From assembly GCF_021654775.1 (NCBI RefSeq), contig NZ_AP025343.1, forward strand, positions 2,261,501 through 2,325,500: a stretch of 64,000 nt of DNA, given 5' to 3'. The notes under the pieces were generated by a model. It searched no databases, was not told the origin of the DNA, and saw nothing but the letters and a program-made list of their open reading frames with translations. Below are positions 57,364-64,000 of this stretch, one piece after another. The number at the start of each line of letters is the position of its first letter. Positions within the stretch are counted from its first letter, which is position 1. Both the position numbers and the translations under genes were made by a program. This stretch comes from Paenibacillus azoreducens. Lineage in GTDB: Bacteria > Bacillota > Bacilli > Paenibacillales > Paenibacillaceae.

Positions 57364-57424
57364 GTGCGAGTTCAAAAAGATCGGCTTTCAGCACTGTCAA
57401 AAGCGGACTTTTTGAACAACCTCT
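57364..57424. repeat. family-3 repeat, short form
   Basis: GTGCGAGTTCAAAAAGATCGG, TTTCAGCAC, then TGTCAAAAGCGGACTTTTTGAACAACCTCT in sequence order. Its two halves form an imperfect palindrome (GTTCAAAAAG / CTTTTTGAAC). The ends equal those of 58571-58979, without its interior. Confidence 0.75.
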
Positions 57425-57435
57425 AACATATTGCT

Positions 57436-57490
57436 GATCTAACAAGGATTTCATTTCCATGCAAGAAAAAGGAGATGAAGTCCTTGTTGT
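57436..57490 (-). terminator. hairpin downstream of yqeW and mtaB
   Basis: ACAAGGATTTCATTTCC and GGAGATGAAGTCCTTGT are long, near-complementary arms around ATGCAAGAAAAA. There is no good T tract, so termination is only suggested by its place between convergent genes. Confidence 0.4.
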
Positions 57491-57575
57491 GCGGATGGAG
57501 CCCGCAAGAAAACGGCGCGATGATCCGAAATCCTGGGCTTTAATGGGATACACTTTAATCATTTTTCGCTGGTTA

Positions 57576-58550
57576 TCATTTGCCAATACGGAGTTTTCTC
57601 CATATCGGCAAATAACATAGCGGCAGCGCTGCTGCCGAACAGATGATATTGAACAGCGTCTGGGCGCGGGCAATCTGGGCTCCGTCGTCTGCGGACAATG
57701 CTGCGGATAACCACTGCAGCTGTTCGATAAACGGCATAAACAGAAGCGCGCCGCCCAGGTTGAGCACAACATGCGTCCAGGCCACAAATTGGCCGGATTT
57801 CGTACTGCCGATAGCGGCAATGACCGCCGTTACGCAGGTTCCCACATTGGCTCCAAGCACGATCGCAATGCCGATCCCAACCGGCAGAGTGCCTGAGGCT
57901 GCGAGGGCAATCGCCAGTCCGATCACGGCGGCACTGCTGTGCATCAGCGCAGTTAATACCGCTCCGGCGGTAATTCCCCACCAGACATTATGGGCGGCCT
58001 GCGCAATGAACCAGCCGAACAGGCCGGTATTCTCCAGAGGAGGGCCGATCATTTGCATGACGCGGATGCCCAGCATAACTAATGCAAACCCCGCTATGGC
58101 GAGGGATATTAGCTGTATGGGCCGCCATAAATGCGCGCACGCACGCATGAAAAACGGTTTGTATTCGTCGGCAATGACCGCAAAGGTCCAGGCCAGGCCG
58201 GAGACGCCCAGCAAAGGCAATGCGATTTGGCCGATTTGCAGTCCGATCAGCTCGGTTGTGATGCAGGTCCCGATATTGGTCCCCAGAATAATGCCAAGCG
58301 TCCGTTCATACGTAAGCAGGCCGGCATTCACAAGGCCCATCGTCAGGACCGTAACGGCAGTGCTGCTTTGAAGTATCGCCGTAATACCTGTGCTGAACAG
58401 CATCCCTTTGAGCGGGGAAGAGGTCGCTTTCCGAAGAAAGGACGATAGCAGCGGTCCGGCCCAGCTGCCCAGGGCCGTTTCCATGATCTTCATGCCTGCC
58501 AGGAAGATGACCAGCCCGTAAATAACGGGAAAAATAATCGTATTAAACAT
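57576..58550 (-). CDS. yqeW: Na/Pi cotransporter family protein (YqeW-like)
   Basis: 324 residues, eight or so membrane helices, with the duplicated Na/Pi core: TAILQSSTAVTVLTMG plus GTNIGTC in the first half and ALMHSSAAVIGLAI plus GANVGTC in the second. No cytosolic PhoU-like tail. B. subtilis yqeW lies next to yqeV (mtaB); here the neighbour is kept and the gene runs convergently to mtaB. Phosphate or another anion as substrate is not proven. Confidence 0.88.
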   Translation of the reverse strand: MFNTIIFPVIYGLVIFLAGMKIMETALGSWAGPLLSSFLRKATSSPLKGMLFSTGITAILQSSTAVTVLTMGLVNAGLLTYERTLGIILGTNIGTCITTELIGLQIGQIALPLLGVSGLAWTFAVIADEYKPFFMRACAHLWRPIQLISLAIAGFALVMLGIRVMQMIGPPLENTGLFGWFIAQAAHNVWWGITAGAVLTALMHSSAAVIGLAIALAASGTLPVGIGIAIVLGANVGTCVTAVIAAIGSTKSGQFVAWTHVVLNLGGALLFMPFIEQLQWLSAALSADDGAQIARAQTLFNIICSAAALPLCYLPIWRKLRIGK

Positions 58551-58726
58551 GGTGAGGGCTCTCCTTTAAAGTGTGTGTTCAAAAAGGCCGATTTTCAGCA
58601 CCGAGAAGGTTGGATGAAGCTAGGGACGAAAGGAGCGGAGCGTACGTAGTAGGTACGTGAGCACCGGATGGCCCGGCTGAATTCAAGATTCGATGCCGAG
58701 TTCACCTCCTGATTCACTTCGTGTTA

Positions 58727-58838
58727 GATATAGAATTTATAAGTTATCAGCAAAGCTGATGAAATTCTATATCGCAAGAAAACCTACCTTTGCATCGCGG
58801 CCCTTTCATCCTTGGACTGACCTCGATTAGTTTTCTTA
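58727..58838 (-). repeat. double-hairpin repeat family 1, copy D
   Basis: On the minus strand: AAGAAAACTAATCGAGG start, GGTTTTCTTGC end of hairpin 1, then hairpin 2 pairs GATATAGAATTT with AAATTCTATATC, loop core GATAACTTATAAATT. Its hairpin-1 interior is the most changed. Confidence 0.75.
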
Positions 58839-58839
58839 A

Positions 58840-58951
58840 GATATCAGAAAGTATAAACTTCAAAGGAATTTGCATCCTGATATCGCAAGAAAAACTACAG
58901 CTAAAGGTGGTCTGTCTGCTGTGACAGTACGTCAATAGATGTTTTTCTTAT
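58840..58951 (-). repeat. double-hairpin repeat family 1, copy E
   Basis: On the minus strand: GATAAGAAAAACATC with TAGTTTTTCTTGC (hairpin 1), then GATATCAGGA with TTTCTGATATC (hairpin 2), loop core TGAAGTTTATACTT. It abuts copy D. Confidence 0.8.
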
Positions 58952-59120
58952 CAAAAGTGGACTTTTTGAACAACCTCTTAAAGGGTTCTTGTCCATGTAT
59001 TACTTATATGTTTCAGACAGGACGGGCATGACTTTGATAAAGGGCGGCCAAAGGGCGTTATTTATTTGGAAATAAGAGTTTGGCATAATGTAAATATACG
59101 AAACAGATATAGGAGTAGGG

Positions 59121-60503
59121 GTGGACAAGTTGGCAACCGTCATTCTTCAAAAAGGCCGAAAAAAAAGGCTGGAACAGGGACATCCCTGGATTTATAAAAA
59201 TGAGATTGAAGCCGTGGAAGGCAATCCTCTCCCGGGGGATCTCGTTCATGTGGTAAACCATCAAGGACGTTATCTGGCGACGGGGTACTACAATCCGGCA
59301 TCGCAAATTACGGTGCGTGCCGTTTCTTACCGCGAAATCGGGCACATGGACCAGGCCTTTTTCGCCGAACGTTTTCTTGCTTGTCTCAAACATCGGGAAC
59401 GCTTCCTGAATGAAGGAAATGCGTACCGGCTTGTATACGGCGAGGCTGATTTTTTGCCTGGGCTGATCGTCGACCGATTCGATGATGTACTGGTAATCCA
59501 GCTTTTGACGCTCGGAATGGATGCCCGCCGCAAAGAGATCGTAGATGCGCTGGTTGAAGTAATGAACCCGAGAGGCATCTATGAACGAAGCGATGTGCCG
59601 ATCCGCGAGCTTGAAGGGTTGGAGCAGAGGAAGGGCGCGGTATATGGGGATTGTCCTCGGTATGTAACAGTTCGGGAGAACGGCCTTCTAATCCGCGTGG
59701 ATATCGAAGAGGGGCAGAAAACCGGGTATTTCTTTGACCAACGGGAGAACCGTGCCTCTATCGAGCCGCTGATGACTGGTTGGGGCGGACGCAGCGGCAT
59801 CACCATACAGGATGTCGAAGAAAACGGGCAGATGGTGAAACGTCCGGTCAATAAAAGCGGAAAAATCGTTACATTCCCGTATTGGGACGGTGCTACGGTC
59901 TTGGAATGCTTTTCGCATACGGGCAGTTTTACGCTGCATGCCTGCAAATATGGGGCTAAAAAAGTGACCTGTCTGGATATTTCACAGCATGCGATCGACA
60001 GCGCGAGCGAAAACGTGGAATTAAACGGCTTTGGCGACCGGGTGGAGTTCGTGGTGGACGATGCATTCCAATATTTGCGTTCCCAGGTCAAGGGACTGGA
60101 GGAAAGACAAAAGCGTGCAGCCAGCGTTTCCGAGAAGGTGGACACCTCGCAGAAAATGACTGCAGGCGGCGGCAGAACCTGGGATGTGGTTATTTTGGAT
60201 CCGCCGGCATTCGCCAAGACCAAAAGCGCGGTCAAAGGCGCCTGCAGAGGGTATAAAGACATAAACCTTCATGGCATGAAGCTGGTCAATGAAGGCGGAT
60301 ACCTGGTAACGGCAAGCTGTTCGTACCATATGCGCCCGGATCTATTTCTTGCGACCATTCAGGAAGCGGCGGCCGACGCCGGCAAAATTTTGCGGTTGAT
60401 CGAATGGCGCGCGGCAGGGAAGGACCATCCGCAAATTTTGGGCGTGGACGAAGGGCATTACTTGAAATTCGCGATTTTTGAAGTTCGAAGCAGGACATTT
60501 TAA
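59121..60503 (+). CDS. RlmI-like 23S rRNA (cytosine-C5) methyltransferase
   Basis: 460 residues. PUA-like N-terminus (LQKGRKKRLEQGHPWIYKNEI), an EEHD-like middle (YRLVYGEADFLPGLIVDRFDDVL), SAM motif TVLECFSHTGSFTLHA and catalytic-region DPPAFAKTKSAVKGA. Compared with E. coli RlmI it has inserts: one after QDVEENGQMVKRPV (about residues 230-245) and one charged, low-complexity loop (about 328-353). Start GTG 59121 (AGGAG five bases upstream) or TTG 59130 cannot be separated. Confidence 0.85.
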   Translation: MDKLATVILQKGRKKRLEQGHPWIYKNEIEAVEGNPLPGDLVHVVNHQGRYLATGYYNPASQITVRAVSYREIGHMDQAFFAERFLACLKHRERFLNEGNAYRLVYGEADFLPGLIVDRFDDVLVIQLLTLGMDARRKEIVDALVEVMNPRGIYERSDVPIRELEGLEQRKGAVYGDCPRYVTVRENGLLIRVDIEEGQKTGYFFDQRENRASIEPLMTGWGGRSGITIQDVEENGQMVKRPVNKSGKIVTFPYWDGATVLECFSHTGSFTLHACKYGAKKVTCLDISQHAIDSASENVELNGFGDRVEFVVDDAFQYLRSQVKGLEERQKRAASVSEKVDTSQKMTAGGGRTWDVVILDPPAFAKTKSAVKGACRGYKDINLHGMKLVNEGGYLVTASCSYHMRPDLFLATIQEAAADAGKILRLIEWRAAGKDHPQILGVDEGHYLKFAIFEVRSRTF

Positions 60504-60533
60504 GTGTGAGTCCAAAAAGATCGGTTTTCAGCA
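60504..60533 (+). repeat. family-3 repeat left-end fragment
   Basis: GTGTGAGTCCAAAAAGATCGG then TTTTCAGCA equals the left ends at 57364 and 58571. It begins at the stop of the methyltransferase gene and runs into the terminator; no right end is seen. Confidence 0.6.
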
Positions 60534-60573
60534 GCCGGCAGGGTCTAAAGCAGATCCCGCCGGCTGTTTTATA
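60534..60573 (+). terminator. terminator of the RlmI-like gene
   Basis: GCCGGCAGGGTC and the GATCCCGCCGGC arm around TAAAGCA, followed by TGTTTTAT. Confidence 0.85.
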
Positions 60574-60681
60574 TCCAGGGATACGATGTGACCAATCATT
60601 ACCGTTAAGCTCTTTTGATAAATGAGTGATAGAATAGTTTAGGTCTTTGTCTTTTGTTTGCAGGGACAAGTTGTGCCGGAA

Positions 60682-60695
60682 CAAACATATGTTCT
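60682..60695 (+). promoter_or_regulatory. LexA (DinR)-like box upstream of addB
   Basis: CAAACATATGTTCT differs at two or three places from the Gram-positive SOS box CGAAC-N4-GTTCG, while its core AACATATGTT is a perfect palindrome. It lies about 150 bases before addB and close to a TATACT hexamer. Single near-matches occur by chance, so this is tentative. Confidence 0.35.
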
Positions 60696-60846
60696 ACTAT
60701 ACGGCGATTATGATATACTAAATGATATATTTGTTGATTCTATTTCAGAAATTGAATTTCATAGAGCGACAGAAATCCGTAAATATTGGAGATTGCCCCG
60801 GAGTTTCGGTGAAATCTCATATACATAGATTAAAGGAGGAAGCATA

Positions 60847-63800
60847 ATGCCGGTTCATTTTCTGATCGGACGTTCGGGAAGCGGAAAAACGACAACCATT
60901 CTCGAAGATATTTCATCCAGGCTGGGGACGGCGCCGCAAGGAAAGGCGATGATATTGCTGGTTCCGGAACAAGGCTCGTTTCAGGCCGAGCACGGGCTGG
61001 TCACGACTGGACGAGTTAAGGGAAGCGTGAGGGCCCAAGTGCTGAGCTTCCGTCGTCTGGCTTACCGCGTTATGCAGGAGACCGGGGGAGCAGCACGTAT
61101 TGCGATCAGCGATGAGGGCAAAAAAATGCTGCTCTATAAAATCATTCAGCATCGTAAAGACGAGCTGAAGCTTTTTGGCGCTTCTGGAGATCAGCTCGGG
61201 TTTGTCGGCCGGCTGAGCGACGTATATACCGAAATGAAGCGTTATTGCATCGATTCCTCTGCCGTGAAGCAGGTGTTGGACCAGATGGCGCATATGCCGG
61301 GAGCCACGCCGATCCTGCGCAGCAAACTTGAGGATTTATGGACGATATACAGGGATTTCGAGCAGGAAATGTCCCCGCTGTACATCGATGAGGAGGATCA
61401 TTTAATCCGGCTGGCAAGCGCGGTGAAAGACTCCGATTATTTGCGGGATGCGGACATATGGATCGACGGTTTTCACGGATTTACCCCGCAGGAGCTTGAG
61501 GTTGTCGGCCAGCTGATGGTTCATGCCGGATCGGTAACCGTCTCGCTGACGCTTGACAGGCTTTATGACGGGGCGAGCATGCCGCATGAGCTGGATTTGT
61601 TCCATCCGACTGCGACCACTTTTATTAAGCTTAGAGGAATGGCGGAGGACCTTGGACTGGAGATCGGACATTCGGTTCTTGCACCGCCAGTTCTTCCCCG
61701 TTTTCAGGATAGCCCGGTGCTGGCCCATCTGGAACGGGGGTATGACCGCAGGCTGCGTTATCAGGGTGCTATGGGTGAAGGCGCCGAAGGGATTGAAGGG
61801 ATTTCCATTTATCAAGCCGCGGGGCGCCGTGCGGAAGTTGAAGGCGCGCTGCGTGAGATGCTCAGGCTCGCCCGCGAAGAAGGTGTGCGCTATCGGGAAA
61901 TGGCTGTGTTTGTCCGGAATCTTGGGGATTACGAGCATTTTGTCCTGCCTTTGTTTCAAGATTATGGCGTTCCGCTGTTCCTGGATCAGAAAAGAAGCGA
62001 GCTGCATCATCCGCTAGTTGAATTCATACGCGCCGCGCTGGACGTGGTTCGGCGTTTCTGGCGGCACGAAGATGTATTTCGGTGCGTAAAAAGCGAGCTG
62101 CTGCTTCCGCTGGACGGATCGCTGACGCGAGAGGATATGGACCGGCTCGAAAACTACGCGCTTGCTTGCGGCATACAGGGTTACCGTTGGACGGATGGAC
62201 GCCCGTGGAAAGGGATGCCAAGCTTGTCGCTTGAAGAGGGCGGAACCACGGAACAGAAAACGGCCGAGGAAATGCTGGAGCTGATGGAGCGCTGCCGGAG
62301 CGCGGTGGCTTCGCCGCTGTCCGCTTTTGATAAAAGAATCCGGCGCGCCAAGACGGCCCGGGAAATGAGCGCGGCGGTATATAGTTTACTTGAGGATGCC
62401 GATATTCCGCGGAAACTTGATGCGCGCAGCCGGGAGGCGCTGCAAAACGGCCGACCGGAGTCTGCGAGGGAACATCGGCAGCTGTGGGGAGAAGTGCTTG
62501 ATTTGCTGGACCAGATTGTCGAGATGATGGGTGAGGAAAAGATGGCGTTCGACCTGTTTGCCGGCATTTTGGAAACAGGGCTTAGAGAGCTGAAGCTCGG
62601 ATTGGTGCCTCCCGCGCTGGATCAGGTGCTGGTCGGAACGATGGACCGCACCCGTACGAGCGGCATCAAATATGTTTTTTTGCTTGGGGTAAATGACGGC
62701 GTGATTCCGGCGGTATACCAGGAGGACGGGATTATAACCGAGCAGGAACGCTCCATGCTCGCCGATACCGGCCTGGAATTGGCGCCAGGCATATCGCGCA
62801 AGCTGCTGGACGAAAGGTTCCTGATCTACAACGCTCTTACGTCCGCAAGCAGTCATGTGTGGATCAGTTATCCCGCAGCCGATGACGAAGGGAAGGAGCT
62901 TCTGCCCTCGGAAGTGGTGCGGCATTTGACCAAAATGTTCAAGGGACTTAAGATCAAGCAGCTGTTGACACAGCCGGGAGCGGATCAGCCGGCCTTTGAG
63001 CATGAAGCCTATATCGAGCATCCGCGCCAAACGTTAAGCCATCTGATTGTCCAGCTGCAAAGATGGAAGCAGGGCGCCAAGATGCCTGAACTATGGTGGA
63101 ACGTGTACAACTGGTATCTTCAGGATCCGACCTGGCGCGGGCCTCTGGATATGCTGCTGCGCTCCCTCTTTTACCGGAACGAGACGCGGACGCTTACGGC
63201 AGGCACCAGCCGCAAGCTCTACGGCAGCAAGGTCCGCACCAGCGTATCGCGGATGGAAAGGTTTGCGGCATGTCCGTTTTCGCATTTTGCATCCTATGGC
63301 TTGAAGCTGAAAGAACGGCAGCTGTACCGCTTGCAGGCGCCTGACATCGGGCAGCTTTTCCATGCGGCTTTGAGTGCGATGGCTGCCAAGCTGAAGGAGC
63401 AGCAGCGCAGCTGGGGCAGTCTTACGGTTGAGGAATGCCGGAGGGAAGCGGAGATGACGGTGGAACGGCTGGCCCCGATGCTTCAAGGCGAAATTTTGCT
63501 CAGTTCGAAAAGATACGGTTACATTTCGCGCAAGCTGAAAAATATTGTGGGCAGGGCATCGATCATCCTGGGAGAGCATGCGCGGCGCGGCAACTTCGAA
63601 CCGGTTGGCTTGGAGCTCGACTTCGGCCCTGGAAAACCGCTGCCGCCGCTTACGTTCGAGCTCGACAACGGATCGGTCATGGAGGTTGTCGGCCGGATTG
63701 ACCGCGTCGATATGGCGCAAGGGGAAGACGGATTGCTGCTGCGCGTGATCGACTATAAATCAGGACAGAAGGACCTTAGACTGCATGAGGTTTATTACGG

Positions 63801-64000
63801 GCTTGCCCTGCAGATGCTCACCTATCTCGACGTTTTGCTTACTTATGCGGAAGATTGGCTGGGCAGCAAGGCGCTGCCTGCCGGCACGCTTTATTTCCAT
63901 GTTCATGATCCTATTTTGCAGTCCGCCAACGGCATGACGATGGAGCAGGCGGCGGAGGAACTGCTCAAGCGTTTCAAAATGAAAGGGTTGCTGATGGCCG
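60847..64000 (+). CDS. addB: AddB, ATP-dependent helicase/nuclease subunit B (3' part outside the window)
   Basis: 1051 codons are visible. The Walker-A-like GRSGSGKTTTI (residues about 8-18) opens an inactivated helicase-like region (LLVPEQGSFQAE, LSFRRLAYRV). Near the end are the first Fe-S cysteine (ACPFSHFASYGL) and the nuclease core VIDYKSGQKDL with an upstream VGRIDRVD. It forms AddAB, which resects double-strand breaks at Chi sites for RecA. RBS AAAGGAGGA. The remaining C-terminus with the CxxC-type cluster and addA lie beyond base 64000. Confidence 0.95.
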   Translation, partial: MPVHFLIGRSGSGKTTTILEDISSRLGTAPQGKAMILLVPEQGSFQAEHGLVTTGRVKGSVRAQVLSFRRLAYRVMQETGGAARIAISDEGKKMLLYKIIQHRKDELKLFGASGDQLGFVGRLSDVYTEMKRYCIDSSAVKQVLDQMAHMPGATPILRSKLEDLWTIYRDFEQEMSPLYIDEEDHLIRLASAVKDSDYLRDADIWIDGFHGFTPQELEVVGQLMVHAGSVTVSLTLDRLYDGASMPHELDLFHPTATTFIKLRGMAEDLGLEIGHSVLAPPVLPRFQDSPVLAHLERGYDRRLRYQGAMGEGAEGIEGISIYQAAGRRAEVEGALREMLRLAREEGVRYREMAVFVRNLGDYEHFVLPLFQDYGVPLFLDQKRSELHHPLVEFIRAALDVVRRFWRHEDVFRCVKSELLLPLDGSLTREDMDRLENYALACGIQGYRWTDGRPWKGMPSLSLEEGGTTEQKTAEEMLELMERCRSAVASPLSAFDKRIRRAKTAREMSAAVYSLLEDADIPRKLDARSREALQNGRPESAREHRQLWGEVLDLLDQIVEMMGEEKMAFDLFAGILETGLRELKLGLVPPALDQVLVGTMDRTRTSGIKYVFLLGVNDGVIPAVYQEDGIITEQERSMLADTGLELAPGISRKLLDERFLIYNALTSASSHVWISYPAADDEGKELLPSEVVRHLTKMFKGLKIKQLLTQPGADQPAFEHEAYIEHPRQTLSHLIVQLQRWKQGAKMPELWWNVYNWYLQDPTWRGPLDMLLRSLFYRNETRTLTAGTSRKLYGSKVRTSVSRMERFAACPFSHFASYGLKLKERQLYRLQAPDIGQLFHAALSAMAAKLKEQQRSWGSLTVEECRREAEMTVERLAPMLQGEILLSSKRYGYISRKLKNIVGRASIILGEHARRGNFEPVGLELDFGPGKPLPPLTFELDNGSVMEVVGRIDRVDMAQGEDGLLLRVIDYKSGQKDLRLHEVYYGLALQMLTYLDVLLTYAEDWLGSKALPAGTLYFHVHDPILQSANGMTMEQAAEELLKRFKMKGLLMA

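Larger units (their letters stand above)
58571..58979. mobile_element. composite MITE-like element (family 3, long form)
   Basis: Left end GTGTGTTCAAAAAGGCCGATTTTCAGCACC; right end ATCAAAAGTGGACTTTTTGAACAACCTCT (each written in parts of the family ends). The interior begins with a hairpin-rich GGAGCGGAGCGTACGTAG / TACGTGAGCACC segment, a TCAAGATTCGATGCCGA stretch, then two family-1 repeats (58727-58838, 58840-58951, both minus). No transposase gene fits inside, so it would be non-autonomous. Mobility is inferred from shared ends with shorter copies. Confidence 0.5.
58551..59120. other. intergenic region almost filled by a composite repeat element
   Basis: No gene is visible. 58571-58979 is the long form of repeat family 3, enclosing two family-1 copies. 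The last 140 bases lead to the methyltransferase gene without a clear promoter. Confidence 0.6.
60504..60846. other. intergenic region upstream of addB
   Basis: After the repeat end and terminator, about 270 AT-rich bases precede addB. They hold a LexA-like palindrome (60682-60695) and several TATA-like hexamers (for example TATACT at 60714-60719). No gene is visible. Confidence 0.5.

Overview
The window looks like the chromosome of an endospore-forming, Gram-positive Firmicute, most likely Paenibacillus or a close relative. It carries spore genes (spoVAC/AD/AE, gpr, spoIIP), a leucine T-box, a perfect CIRCE operator, AddB-type recombination, surface proteins with S-layer-homology domains, many TTG/GTG starts with strong AGGAGG ribosome-binding sites, and a backbone gene order matching the yqeG-to-yqeW (comE, lepA, dnaK) region of Bacillus subtilis. 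No tRNA, rRNA, CRISPR array, transposase or prophage was seen.

Layout. 1-3352: end of an M42 aminopeptidase (minus strand), a 27-residue membrane peptide and the spoVAC-AD-AE spore channel genes. 3754-8188: a MoxR ATPase / DUF58 / transglutaminase operon. 8596-14687: the yqe housekeeping operon (yqeG, yqeH, aroE, yhbY, nadD, yqeK, rsfS, a cvfB-like gene, yqeM), followed by a short-chain dehydrogenase. 15706-18690: promoter, leucine T-box, leuS and terminator. 18737-23706: comER (minus) facing away from comEA-comEB-comEC (DNA uptake). 24344-26181: an ECF sigma factor with its zinc anti-sigma factor. 26565-27584: holA. 28036-36102: an accessory insertion with a 2230-residue wall-anchored S8 protease and an MFS exporter (minus). 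36244-42812: the rpsT / gpr-spoIIP-yqxA-lepA-hemW block. 42939-45793: a GNAT acetyltransferase and a second ECF sigma / DUF4179 pair. 45825-52476: the CIRCE-controlled heat-shock operon hrcA - archaeal-type chaperonin - grpE - dnaK - dnaJ. 52610-57361: two small genes, then prmA, an M50 protease, rsmE and mtaB. 57576-60503: a Na/Pi cotransporter (minus) and an RlmI-like methyltransferase. 60847-64000: addB, cut by the window edge.

The most striking gene is 46980-48524. It encodes a chaperonin of the archaeal/eukaryotic (thermosome/CCT) type, with an apparent built-in lid, placed between hrcA and grpE so that it should be co-regulated with the DnaK machine. This is the 'group III' chaperonin class known from a few Firmicutes.

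The second main result is in the gaps between genes. Three families of short dispersed repeats recur: (1) a ~115-bp double-hairpin element with five copies, whose second stem changes sequence from copy to copy while staying paired; (2) a ~64-bp hairpin with CCCCGCAAAGT / ACTTTGTGGGG arms, found just downstream of genes; (3) elements ending in TTCAAAAAG...CTTTTTGAACAACCTCT, present as a ~60-bp short form and a ~410-bp form that encloses two copies of family 1. Together they fill most of the gaps longer than 300 bases.
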